The notes beneath the pieces are model-generated. The model saw nothing but the letters and a program-made list of their open reading frames with translations, did no database searches and had not been told where the DNA came from. Both the position numbers and the translations under genes were made by a program. Of a stretch of DNA of 64,000 nt, positions 8,710-17,579 are shown piece by piece; the first letter of the stretch is position 1, and every line of letters begins with the position of its first letter. This DNA is from Chitinophaga pinensis (GTDB taxonomy: Bacteria; Bacteroidota; Bacteroidia; Chitinophagales; Chitinophagaceae): the NCBI RefSeq assembly GCF_007896845.1, contig NZ_VOHS01000003.1, positions 306,565 to 370,564 on the forward strand. The letters are read 5' to 3'.

Positions 8710-10053
8710 ATGCAGACGATTATGAAATCACTTATCCGCATATTGCCTTTTGTATTGCTGTTGGTCTCCTGCAGCGATTTCCTTGATGTGCAACCTAAAG
8801 ATGCCGTTTCAGATGAAACGACGATTGTTGATAAAACCTCTGCTCAGACGGCCGTACGCGGTATATACAGACAGCTGGGCGACGACGATTATTATGGCGC
8901 ACTGTTTCAGACGATCGGATATCTCTCCGGAGATAATATCCAGTGGACAGGATCTCAGTCAATTATCCAGCAGTTTATATCGCATGCGGTAAAGGCTGAT
9001 AATACGAATATCGCCACCGTATGGTCAGCGATCTATTCCACTATTAACAGAGCCAATCAGGTGATAGACAAACTGCCGGCTGTAAATGACGCCACGCTGA
9101 CAGCAGACGAAAGAAATGCGTTGCTGGGCGAAGCCTACTTTGTGCGTGCGTTGGCATACTTTGATCTTGCCCGTACCTGGGGTGGTGTACAGCTGGTGGT
9201 AAAAGCTACTTCCAATATCAACGATACGAAAGGACTGAAACGCAGTACATTAGAACAGACCTATGCACAGGTGTTGAAAGACCTGCAGACGGCTGAACCA
9301 CTTTTACCCGAGACGACCAACCGTTATCGTGCTACCCGTAAGACAGTATGGGCATTATTAGCCCGTTTTTACCTCTATCAGAGCAATTGGGAACAGGCAG
9401 AGGTATATTCCTCCAAATTGATACAAGACTCAAAATACAGGCTTCTAAAGCCCTATAGCGCGTTTTTTGCCAATAACGTGGTGGCTACCGATGAATCCAT
9501 CTTCGAAATCTCCTACAGCGCTACCAATACCAATGCACATCGTGGTTACTGGCAACCTCCTGCCAATAATGGTACCCGTCAGTGGGCGCCTAATGATGCA
9601 TTTATTGCTTTGATCAATAATCCGGCTATTGGTGGTAACAGAAATACCGCGGTGGCTATCACCAATCAGGGGCTCTGGTATGGCAACTTTTATTATCGTA
9701 GTCCGGCGACAGACCCGGCTTACGTACTGCGTATTGCAGAGCAGTATCTGATCAGGGCGGAAGCACGTGCAGAGCAGAGTAATCTGCAGGGGGCACTGGC
9801 AGATCTGGATGCGGTAAGAGACAGAGCAGGATTGAGTGCCAGTACGGCGGTTTCGCAGAGCGAAATACGTCTGGCAATAGAGAATGAACGCAGACTGGAA
9901 TTTGCATTTGAACCACACCGCTGGTATGATCTGGTGAGAACAGGACGTGCGGGCACTGTATTGGGTATTACGGACGAACGTAGATATGTAATGCCGATAC
10001 CCGCTATCGAACTGAGTGCAGACAATGCACTGGAACCTAATCCGGGTTACTAA
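8710..10053 (+). CDS. SusD/RagB-family substrate-binding lipoprotein
   Basis: Surface lipoprotein of 447 residues (start ATG 8710; ATG 8722 MKSLIRILPF is an equally good start). Lipobox LLLVSC followed by SDFLDVQPKDAVSD is typical of SusD. The TPR-like alpha-helical core (LLGEAYFVRALAYFDLARTW, about residue 137) and the characteristic C-terminus (MPIPAIELSADNALEPNPGY) are intact. It is somewhat shorter than the usual 500-600 residues, implying fewer inserted loops and perhaps a small ligand. It caps the SusC transporter encoded just upstream. Confidence 0.95.
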   Translation: MQTIMKSLIRILPFVLLLVSCSDFLDVQPKDAVSDETTIVDKTSAQTAVRGIYRQLGDDDYYGALFQTIGYLSGDNIQWTGSQSIIQQFISHAVKADNTNIATVWSAIYSTINRANQVIDKLPAVNDATLTADERNALLGEAYFVRALAYFDLARTWGGVQLVVKATSNINDTKGLKRSTLEQTYAQVLKDLQTAEPLLPETTNRYRATRKTVWALLARFYLYQSNWEQAEVYSSKLIQDSKYRLLKPYSAFFANNVVATDESIFEISYSATNTNAHRGYWQPPANNGTRQWAPNDAFIALINNPAIGGNRNTAVAITNQGLWYGNFYYRSPATDPAYVLRIAEQYLIRAEARAEQSNLQGALADLDAVRDRAGLSASTAVSQSEIRLAIENERRLEFAFEPHRWYDLVRTGRAGTVLGITDERRYVMPIPAIELSADNALEPNPGY

Positions 10054-10091
10054 ACGCAGACAGATTTCTTGACTATATAAACCCTGCAGGT

Positions 10092-11438
10092 ATGACACAT
10101 CCCGCAAATTTATTACCACCACAAACGTGGAAAGCATCCCTGAAGGTGCTTTTCCGTTTTTTCTTCATCTATTTCATTATCCAGTGTGTGCCATTGGATA
10201 TCCGCTATTATGCGGGCTTATTTCAGATTCACTGGGGAGAACTGAGTTTCCGTGATATCTTTTATCTGACCCGTTATACGCCACGTTTTATAACAGGATC
10301 CAGTCCTTTCGGCAGTTTTGCAGATTGGGGCATAGCCGCTGTTATCGCGATTGCGGGTGCACTCATCTGGTCTTATCTGGACAGACGCCGGCAGGAGTAT
10401 AATCAGTTGTACTACTGGTTACGCGTGATTGTCAGATACCGTCTGGCAATCGGTGTGATCGCTTATGGATTACTGAAACTGTTTCCGCAGCAATTGCCCT
10501 TTCCCTCTATCAGTCAGCTGAATACACAATATGGCGATCTGTCGGCGTGGAAGATTTTTGCAATGAGCACCGGTGTGGTGCCTTCTATGGAAACCTTTCT
10601 GGGACTGGTGGAGACTGTCGCGGGACTGTTATTACTGCACAGGAGAACTTCTACCATTGGCGCAGGTATCATTATCACCTTCACCGGTAACGTATTCATG
10701 TCTAATCTGGCCTATGAAGGCGGAGAGTATGTATACAGCTTCTATCTGGTCGTACTCGCTTTATTCCTGTTACAGTATGACATTATCCGTATTATCAATC
10801 TGCTGACACTTGAACAGCCTACTGCGCCAAATACGGTACGACCTTATCTGCCACAACCGTGGCAAAGGGGATTAAAACTGGCGCTGAAAACCTTGTTTAT
10901 CTTCTTCTTTGTAGGGTTGTATGGTTACAAGACTTACGCGAGCTATAAACAGCTGGGGTACCAGTATCCGCATACGCCGGGGCTGACAGCAGCTGCCGGG
11001 ATCTATAATGTAACGGAGTTCCGGATCAATCATCAGACGATCCCCTATTCCCTGACGGATACTGTACGGTGGAAAGATGTGGTGTTTGAACCATGGGCTA
11101 CATTGAGTGTGCGTTCGAATCGTTATGTACACCCGGATCTGGCGAATACAGAAGAGATATTTGTGAATGATCCCGACCGTAATTATGAGCTGGCAGGATC
11201 TGTCAGCAGGCACTATTACAGCTATCATATCGACGAGGCAAAACAGGTATTGTTGCTGCAGAATAAAAACAAATATCACCAGCAGGAGCAATTGGAGCTG
11301 CATTATACACGACCTGACAGCAGCCGCATCATCCTTAGCGGCATCAATGAAAAGAAGGATTCCGTGTATGTCGTGCTGGATAAGGTCAATAAGAAGTATC
11401 CACTGATTGAAGGTCGCCGTAAACCGCTTAAACTCTAA
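10092..11438 (+). CDS. DoxX-like membrane protein with C-terminal extension, copy 1
   Basis: Integral membrane protein of 448 residues. Hydrophobic segments lie near residues 19-35, 77-95, 115-135, 165-182, 190-208, 213-240 and 262-282. The segment around VRYRLAIGVIAYGLLKLFP and the following helices resemble DoxX/DoxD proteins, whose archaeal member DoxD is a subunit of thiosulfate:quinone oxidoreductase. After the last helix comes a soluble domain of about 165 residues, predicted beta-rich, with YNVTEFR, IPYS-DTVRW, DPDRNYELAG and a final repeat-like VYVVLDKVNKKYPL. The same domain closes the next protein, so the two are tandem paralogues. The location beside a sulfite dehydrogenase fits a quinone-linked sulfur oxidation role, but this is inference; many bacterial DoxX proteins have other functions. 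Confidence 0.75.
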   Translation: MTHPANLLPPQTWKASLKVLFRFFFIYFIIQCVPLDIRYYAGLFQIHWGELSFRDIFYLTRYTPRFITGSSPFGSFADWGIAAVIAIAGALIWSYLDRRRQEYNQLYYWLRVIVRYRLAIGVIAYGLLKLFPQQLPFPSISQLNTQYGDLSAWKIFAMSTGVVPSMETFLGLVETVAGLLLLHRRTSTIGAGIIITFTGNVFMSNLAYEGGEYVYSFYLVVLALFLLQYDIIRIINLLTLEQPTAPNTVRPYLPQPWQRGLKLALKTLFIFFFVGLYGYKTYASYKQLGYQYPHTPGLTAAAGIYNVTEFRINHQTIPYSLTDTVRWKDVVFEPWATLSVRSNRYVHPDLANTEEIFVNDPDRNYELAGSVSRHYYSYHIDEAKQVLLLQNKNKYHQQEQLELHYTRPDSSRIILSGINEKKDSVYVVLDKVNKKYPLIEGRRKPLKL

Positions 11439-11448
11439 AATCAACGTT

Positions 11449-12927
11449 ATGTCTGATATAACTCATTCAACAGTTGCAGCACCTGTAACGCCCGTAACGG
11501 AAGTGCACACAGATACTGTTACACCTGCTGCAAAGCCATGGAAAAGCTGGCAGAAACTGGCATTCCGTGTTGCCTTTATCTTTTTTGTGATCATGAGTAT
11601 CCCGACCAGCTGGAACTGGTATCAACATCTTTTTACGATGGACTGGATACACCTGAAGTACAGAGATGTGTATGATATTGCGCGTTTTCAGCCCAATTTA
11701 TGGAACGTAGAATCAGAGAGTGGCCGCTGGGGAATAGCCAGTTATGCCAGCTGGTTGGCGGCGCTGATCATTGCAATAGCAGGCGCTGGTATCTGGAGTA
11801 TTTTTGACCGGAGAAAAGAATATAATATCCTGTATTATTGGCTGCGGGTGATCGTGCGTTACCGTGCGGGTATCGGGATCATCGGTTTTGGATATACAAA
11901 GTTGTTTCCCGTACAGATGCCTTATCCATCGATCTCTAATCTGCATACCAACTTTGGTGATTTCACTGCACAGAAGATATATTGGCTGTCGATTGGTATT
12001 GTACCATGGTATCAGGTGTTTGCCGGTATCGTAGAAGTACTTGCTGGTGTGCTTTTATTCTTCCGTGGTACTGCTGCTATCGGCGCTGTATTGCTGGCAG
12101 GTGCGCTGGCGAATATCACCTTTGTGAACTTCGCCTATGATGGTGGTGTACATGTGTATAGTGCCTACTTTGTTATACTGGCGTTGTTTGTCCTTGCATA
12201 TGATGTACCGAAGCTCTACAATCTGCTGGTATTGGAAAGATATACTGTACCTGTGCACTACTATCCTTCGTTTAAAGAAAAATGGCAACAGTATTCCCGT
12301 TATATCCTGAAAGGCGGAGCTGTGTTATTATTCGTTGTGATCCTGTTCTATCTGCAGATGTGGAACTATCTGTACGATCCATACAAGCAGCCGGTTAATA
12401 AAGGTATCGCAGGTACAAAAGGTTATTACAATGTGACTGAGTTCCGTTTAAATAATCAGGTGATTCCTTATTCCCCACAGGATACAGTACGCTGGCAGAA
12501 CGTGACTTTTGAAAAGTGGTCTACGCTGACTTATCAGGTGAACAAGCCCGTGTGGCTGGATCTGAGTAACGGAGGCGGGTCACCTAAAAATGATGTGGAC
12601 CGTAACTTTGAGCTGGCAGGTGTGGCCGGAGGACGCAGGTTCTTTTACTATGAGGCGGATACTGTAAAGCAGGAACTTGCTTTGCGTGATAAAAACAGAA
12701 GTCAGTCCAATCAGGGAAGAGAGCGCCAGCGGCGAAATGCCACTGATCGTCCGAACACAACTAAAAAGAAAGATCCTCCATATGTGTTGCATTATGAAAG
12801 ACCGAGTGACACACGGATCATTCTTTATGGCTTAAATGAAAATAAAGATTCTATTTACGTAATTTTAGACAGGGTAGATAAGCAGTATTTGCTGTCGCCC
12901 AGTAAATTAGAAGCAGGACAATATTAA
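11449..12927 (+). CDS. DoxX-like membrane protein with C-terminal extension, copy 2
   Basis: Tandem paralogue of the preceding gene, 492 residues. The start chosen is ATG 11449 (MSDITHSTVAAPVTPVTE), 10 bases after the previous stop; a longer reading from TTG 11407 would overlap copy 1 and is less likely. A soluble Thr/Val-rich N-terminus of about 35 residues precedes the first helix. The membrane part repeats landmarks of copy 1 (YNILYYWLRVIVRYRAGIGI, LFPVQMPYPSISNL) and the C-terminal domain repeats YNVTEFR, IPYS-DTVRW and DVDRNFELAG. Copy 2 has an inserted basic, Asn/Arg-rich segment (about residues 418-440) missing from copy 1. The pair could form a heterodimer. Biochemical role inferred only from context. 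Confidence 0.75.
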   Translation: MSDITHSTVAAPVTPVTEVHTDTVTPAAKPWKSWQKLAFRVAFIFFVIMSIPTSWNWYQHLFTMDWIHLKYRDVYDIARFQPNLWNVESESGRWGIASYASWLAALIIAIAGAGIWSIFDRRKEYNILYYWLRVIVRYRAGIGIIGFGYTKLFPVQMPYPSISNLHTNFGDFTAQKIYWLSIGIVPWYQVFAGIVEVLAGVLLFFRGTAAIGAVLLAGALANITFVNFAYDGGVHVYSAYFVILALFVLAYDVPKLYNLLVLERYTVPVHYYPSFKEKWQQYSRYILKGGAVLLFVVILFYLQMWNYLYDPYKQPVNKGIAGTKGYYNVTEFRLNNQVIPYSPQDTVRWQNVTFEKWSTLTYQVNKPVWLDLSNGGGSPKNDVDRNFELAGVAGGRRFFYYEADTVKQELALRDKNRSQSNQGRERQRRNATDRPNTTKKKDPPYVLHYERPSDTRIILYGLNENKDSIYVILDRVDKQYLLSPSKLEAGQY

Positions 12928-12938
12928 ATCAACTAATA

Positions 12939-13004
12939 ATTAAGAATTAGTAATTGAAAATTGGGTTGTTAATAACCTCACTTTTTTAATTACTAATTCT
13001 TAAT
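12939..13004. repeat. Long palindromic stem-loop between operon genes
   Basis: Perfect 17-base arms ATTAAGAATTAGTAATT (12939-12955) and its complement (12988-13004), with a 32-base loop that contains a second small stem (GGTT-AACC). It sits in the only long gap of the run, 12 bases from the DoxX-like stop and 12 bases before the oxidoreductase ATG. No T run follows the outer stem. It could attenuate or stabilise the transcript, or be a dispersed palindromic element. Confidence 0.8.
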
Positions 13005-13015
13005 GTTTTCGCAAT

Positions 13016-14446
13016 ATGAAGTATTCATACGACGCCATTGTCATCGGCTCCGGACCTAACGGACTTGCAGCAGCTATACTCCTGCAACAACAGGGATTAT
13101 CTGTACTTGTTATTGAAGGCCGGGACGAGATAGGCGGAGGCTTACGGTCTAAAGAGTTAACATTGCCGGGATTTACGCATGATATCTGTTCTGCTATCCA
13201 TCCTATGGCACAGACCTCACCTTTCTTTAGTCAGTTGCCACTGGAGCAGTTTGGTTTATCTTTTCTTCATCCTGTTGCGGATGCTGCGCATCCCTTTGAT
13301 GATGGAACTGCTGCTGTGTTGTATTCTTCGCTGGAAAAGACAGCTGAATTATTGGGGAGTGACCGTCATGCGTATGAGCAGTTGTTTCGACCGTTACTAA
13401 AGGATTTTAAAGACCTCTCCGAAGATATACTTGGACCTTTGCAAATACCGCGGCATCCTTTGACTATGGCCAGATTCGGATTAAAGGCATTGCCGTCAGC
13501 CATGCATCTGGCAAAGCGTTTTAAAACAAGAGAGGCACGTGGATTATTTGGAGGTGTAGCTGCCCATGCGATTCAACCCCTGACGAATATCGCCACTGCT
13601 GCTATTGGACTGGTATTGATGGCGAATAGCCATGTGAGTGGATGGCCGGCACCGAAAGGAGGGGCACAGTCATTAGCTAATGCTTTGGGCGCTTATTTCA
13701 CTTCCCTTGGTGGAGAAATCGTGACAGGAACGTTTGTAAAGGCATTGAAGGAATTGCCTCCATCGAAGGCAGTATTACTGGACGTCACACCAAAGCAATT
13801 ATTACAGATTGCAGGAGAGCGGTTTACTTCCTTCTATAAATGGCAACTAAAAAGATATAAATATGGAATGGGCGTGTTCAAGATCGATTGGGCACTGGAT
13901 GGTCCGGTTCCTTTTACGGCGGCGGCTTGCCGGGAAGCAGGCACGATTCATCTGGGAAATACGATAGAGGAGATAGCTGCCAATGAGCAACGTACCGTAA
14001 ATGGCCAGCATCCAGACTTACCTTATACCCTGTTTGTACAACATAGTATTTTTGATAAGACCCGGGCGCCTGAGGGAAAACATACAGCGTGGGGTTATTG
14101 CCACGTGCCGAATGGGTCTGTAAAAGACATGACAGCGGCGATAGAGAATCAGGTAGAGCGCTTTGCACCCGGTTTTAAAGATTTGATCATTGGCCGGCAT
14201 GTTATGAACACGGCTGATGTGGAGGCGTATAACCCTAACTATATTGGTGGGGATATTAACGGCGGTTTATTGGATATTACACAACTCTATACCCGGCCTG
14301 CTATGAGATGGTCGCCCTATACAACACCTGCAAAAGGTATTTATGTCTGTTCTTCTTCTACACCTCCCGGTGGCGGTATTCACGGTATGTGTGGGTATCA
14401 TGCCGCAAAGAAAGCATTAAAAGACGTTTTTGGCATTCGCCTGTAG
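13016..14446 (+). CDS. FAD-dependent oxidoreductase, phytoene desaturase-like
   Basis: Flavoprotein of 476 residues. The N-terminus YDAIVIGSGPNGLAAAILL is a dinucleotide-binding Rossmann motif followed by the second FAD contact (VLVIEGRDEIGGGLRS). The C-terminal FAD motif (GIYVCSSSTPPGGGIHGMCG) is intact, so the enzyme should be functional. The overall pattern matches the phytoene dehydrogenase/amine oxidase-like COG1233 group, which desaturates or isomerises lipophilic substrates. No carotenoid biosynthesis genes are near. It is co-directional with the SusCD/DoxX run, 88 bases downstream of it with a stem-loop between, so membership of that operon is possible but not assured. Substrate unknown. 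Confidence 0.85.
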   Translation: MKYSYDAIVIGSGPNGLAAAILLQQQGLSVLVIEGRDEIGGGLRSKELTLPGFTHDICSAIHPMAQTSPFFSQLPLEQFGLSFLHPVADAAHPFDDGTAAVLYSSLEKTAELLGSDRHAYEQLFRPLLKDFKDLSEDILGPLQIPRHPLTMARFGLKALPSAMHLAKRFKTREARGLFGGVAAHAIQPLTNIATAAIGLVLMANSHVSGWPAPKGGAQSLANALGAYFTSLGGEIVTGTFVKALKELPPSKAVLLDVTPKQLLQIAGERFTSFYKWQLKRYKYGMGVFKIDWALDGPVPFTAAACREAGTIHLGNTIEEIAANEQRTVNGQHPDLPYTLFVQHSIFDKTRAPEGKHTAWGYCHVPNGSVKDMTAAIENQVERFAPGFKDLIIGRHVMNTADVEAYNPNYIGGDINGGLLDITQLYTRPAMRWSPYTTPAKGIYVCSSSTPPGGGIHGMCGYHAAKKALKDVFGIRL

Positions 14447-14661
14447 TTTAATTTCTATTAACAATCTGTTTGAAATCCGTTGACAGCTTTGCAGCTGTTT
14501 ACTTACGATATTAGTAAATCGTATATCGTCTTTGTGTTAGCCGTTTCGTGAGCAAATATATCAACCAAAAAGCACACCCACTTTGAGAAACATTTCATCA
14601 CCCTATGATTTAAAACAAATCAGGCATTTTTTAATTACATAAACCTTAAAGAGCAATTACT

Positions 14662-17247
14662 ATGCGTAATTTTACAAAGGCATCTTTGTATTTGGCCCTC
14701 CTATGCGCTGCAGTGCCGGCATTGGCTCAGACGAACATCACGTCGACAGCAGGCTCACTGACCGCGCAATACGGAAATTCCAACGCCGTGGAAAACTATC
14801 CGAAGCTGATAGACAATAACACCAGCACGAAGTATTACATTGACAAAACATCCCTTTGGGTACAATTTGAAGCGGCAAGATCCGCCGTTGTGACCCAGTA
14901 TTCCCTTACCTCTGCAAACGACTATGCTGACCGTGATCCAAAGAGCTGGAATCTGCAGGCATCAAATGATGGTAAGACATGGACTACGTTGAACACGCAG
15001 ACCAATCAGACCTTTGCCAGTCGTTTTCTGACAAAAACTTATTCTTTCACCAACACCACTGCGTATACTATTTACAGACTGAATGTTACTGCCAACAATG
15101 GTGCAGGCGCTATTCAGCTGGCAGAGTGGCAACTGCAGGGTTCATTGACAGGACCGGCTTCCGGGCCATCTAATGTGACGGCCACTGTTCAATCAGGTTA
15201 TAAAGTAAATCTGACGTGGTCAGACAATGCGACCAATGAAACCGGCTATCGCATTGAAAGTTCACTGGATGCCGTTAACTTTTTAACACGTGCTACTGTT
15301 GCTGCGAATGTAACTACCTATACAGATAGTTCATTGAGCGCTGGTACCAGCTTTATTTACCGTGTAAGAGCAGTAAATGCAACAGGTGTATCTTCCGCAG
15401 ATACTTCCGATGTTGTAAAAACAAACGTGGCTCCTTCCGGATTTGATATCACCAATTATACCAACGCAAAGTTCAACGATCCGTATAACACAACCGGTGC
15501 AGAAGGATTGGATAAAGCCTTTGATAACAGCCCTTATACCAAATACCTCGCATGGGCTGCTACCACTGCTATTGGCTATTCCCTGCCAGGTGGCGCAGTA
15601 GCTACCCAATACAGCATTACTTCTGCAAATGATGCATCAGATCGTGATCCACGTAACTGGACCTTTCAGGGTTCCAATGATAGTACGAACTGGACGAATC
15701 TGCAGGTGGTAACCGACCAGCAATTTTCTGCCCGTTATAAGAAACGTACTTATGTGTTCCCAAATACTACCTCTTATAAATATTACCGTTTGAATATTAC
15801 TGCCAATAATGGCGCTTCTATTACACAGTTATCAGAATTTGAAATCATCGGTACCGGTACAGGTACCGTGAATACAGGTGTTCCTGCGGCTCCGACCGGA
15901 TTTACAACACAGTCAGTATCCGGCAATCAGATCATTCTGGATTGGGCGGATGCTGCAAGTACAGAAACTAATTATCGTCTTGAAAGAACGACAGATACGT
16001 CAAACTGGAATACAGCATTTGTGTTGCCATTGAATACCACGCATTTTTATTCTCTTGATCTGTCTCCGCTGACGAAATACTATTATCGTCTCAGAGCAGA
16101 AAATGCGAATGGAGCATCTGCATGGGTAACCGGCAGCAATACAACATTGACTGCTGCTCCAAAAACGGTATGGCAGGAACATTGGTTTGCGCACGTAGAA
16201 CCATTGACTTTAAATTATTCTAACAGCAGTGTGAATATTTATTTTGATGCTGCGGTAAGTCCTTCTATCACCTGGATGAATCAGGACTTCACAAATGTGT
16301 GGGAGTATGTAAAACAGAACTATGGTTCTTTCAGTGATCCTAAGTTGAACATGGTGTTTCATAGTAAGTCAGGCTATTCCGGTGGCCATCCGGCGAATGT
16401 GTTTGATGCTTCCCATGATTATGCTAACGTGGGTGACCTCGGAGGCAGCTGGGCTACCCGTGAAGGCTGGAACCTGCATGCATCTATTCACGAAGTAGGA
16501 CACATCGTGGAAGGTGGAAGCAAAGGTGTACACAATTCACCATCTTTCCCTATCTGGGGAGACAGCAAATGGGTTGAAATATTCATCTATGATGTAATGA
16601 AACGTCTGGGATGGTCAGCTGATGCACAACAGGCATACAATGATTTTGTGGTGAAAGCAGAGAGCTTCCCAAGTCCGGATACTTATTGGTTCCGTGACTG
16701 GTTCTATCCGATCTATGACAGAGCTGATTCCAGTGCAGCGTTGAACAGGTATTTTGAACTGTTATCACAGTATTTCCCACAGCATAATGGCGAATATACC
16801 CGTGATCTGAATCTGGGTGAGTTTGTGCATTTCTGGAGTGGAGCGGCGCAATTCAGTCTGGAACTGCAGGCAGATACCGCGTTCGGTTGGACCAAACAAC
16901 TTGAAATGCAGTTCAAACAGGCGCAGATCGATTTTCCATTCACCTATCCACAGCCATTGTTAGCACCAGCTGTAGCGGTTGTACCAGAGAAGAAGATCGC
17001 TGTACTGAACATCTGGCCTAATCCTGCCAGCAACGTACTGAACCTTTCTCTGCCGGATGCGGTGAAAGTATACAATGTAGACATTTACAACATCGCTGGT
17101 GTAAAAAGACTGTCTCAACGTATCAAAGGCAATTACAATAGTCTGAGCATTTCATCCCTGCCGGATGGTGTATATATTGTGACGGTTACTGATGATAAAA
17201 AGATCATTCACCGTCAGAAGATCGTGGTAAGTAATACGACCCGCTAA
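14662..17247 (+). CDS. Secreted multidomain metallopeptidase with discoidin, FN3 and T9SS tail
   Basis: Exported protein of 861 residues. Order seen: signal peptide (ending ALAQ, about residue 22); F5/8 type C-like carbohydrate-binding domain 1 (about 24-165, WVQFEAARSAVVTQYSLTSA); FN3 1 (about 168-250); discoidin-like domain 2 (about 258-395); FN3 2 (about 405-490); peptidase (about 500-765) with HEVGHIVEGGSKGVHNSP and DSKWVEIFIYD; T9SS type A sorting domain (about 785-861, starting IWPNPASN). The two binding domains resemble each other (QYS-TSANDxxDRDPxxW). The peptidase domain is paralogous to the lipoprotein at 1433-2365. T9SS cargo is moved across the outer membrane and released or anchored at the surface. 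Likely attacks glycoproteins or matrix; the exact peptidase family is not assigned. Confidence 0.82.
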   Translation: MRNFTKASLYLALLCAAVPALAQTNITSTAGSLTAQYGNSNAVENYPKLIDNNTSTKYYIDKTSLWVQFEAARSAVVTQYSLTSANDYADRDPKSWNLQASNDGKTWTTLNTQTNQTFASRFLTKTYSFTNTTAYTIYRLNVTANNGAGAIQLAEWQLQGSLTGPASGPSNVTATVQSGYKVNLTWSDNATNETGYRIESSLDAVNFLTRATVAANVTTYTDSSLSAGTSFIYRVRAVNATGVSSADTSDVVKTNVAPSGFDITNYTNAKFNDPYNTTGAEGLDKAFDNSPYTKYLAWAATTAIGYSLPGGAVATQYSITSANDASDRDPRNWTFQGSNDSTNWTNLQVVTDQQFSARYKKRTYVFPNTTSYKYYRLNITANNGASITQLSEFEIIGTGTGTVNTGVPAAPTGFTTQSVSGNQIILDWADAASTETNYRLERTTDTSNWNTAFVLPLNTTHFYSLDLSPLTKYYYRLRAENANGASAWVTGSNTTLTAAPKTVWQEHWFAHVEPLTLNYSNSSVNIYFDAAVSPSITWMNQDFTNVWEYVKQNYGSFSDPKLNMVFHSKSGYSGGHPANVFDASHDYANVGDLGGSWATREGWNLHASIHEVGHIVEGGSKGVHNSPSFPIWGDSKWVEIFIYDVMKRLGWSADAQQAYNDFVVKAESFPSPDTYWFRDWFYPIYDRADSSAALNRYFELLSQYFPQHNGEYTRDLNLGEFVHFWSGAAQFSLELQADTAFGWTKQLEMQFKQAQIDFPFTYPQPLLAPAVAVVPEKKIAVLNIWPNPASNVLNLSLPDAVKVYNVDIYNIAGVKRLSQRIKGNYNSLSISSLPDGVYIVTVTDDKKIIHRQKIVVSNTTR

Positions 17248-17275
17248 TTATCCCTATAACGTCCGTCGAATGAGA

Positions 17276-17309
17276 AAGAGGTTGTCCGCCATATAGTGGA
17301 CAACCTCTT
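17276..17309 (+). terminator. Terminator after the discoidin metallopeptidase
   Basis: Arms AAGAGGTTGTCC (17276-17287) and GGACAACCTCTT (17298-17309) pair perfectly over a 10-base loop; TTCGATTTT follows. Confidence 0.8.
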
Positions 17310-17579
17310 CGATTTTGAGGGTAGCTTACAGACTCTCCCGTTTCGGGTACTAATCCAATCGCCCGATTTTCCAATTTTGAAACAAATTCTTCACTTTTTT
17401 ATTAATTCCGATAGTACCCCTCTTCCCTTCGTGCGACATCTAAGGAAACCTACAGACTGGATCCACGTTTATCTGCTTGCGTATAGATGCAATCGATTGT
17501 ATTAGTGAATTGAAGGCCTAATAGATTATCCTATAGCGAATTATCTTTTTTCATTTTCCCTTAAAAAACCAATTCAAAG
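17310..17579. other. Intergenic region without a credible gene
   Basis: About 270 bases, AT-rich toward the next gene. A short open frame here (from 17296) starts inside the terminator hairpin and has no coding character. No clear TAnnTTTG promoter was found. Confidence 0.5.

Noticed and set aside
9445..10137. Minus-strand frame of 230 codons within the SusD gene
   Set aside because: Shadow of a clear SusD frame, with many Cys/Ile/Arg and no family.
17296..17505. Plus-strand 69-codon frame
   Set aside because: Begins inside a terminator hairpin and lacks coding character.
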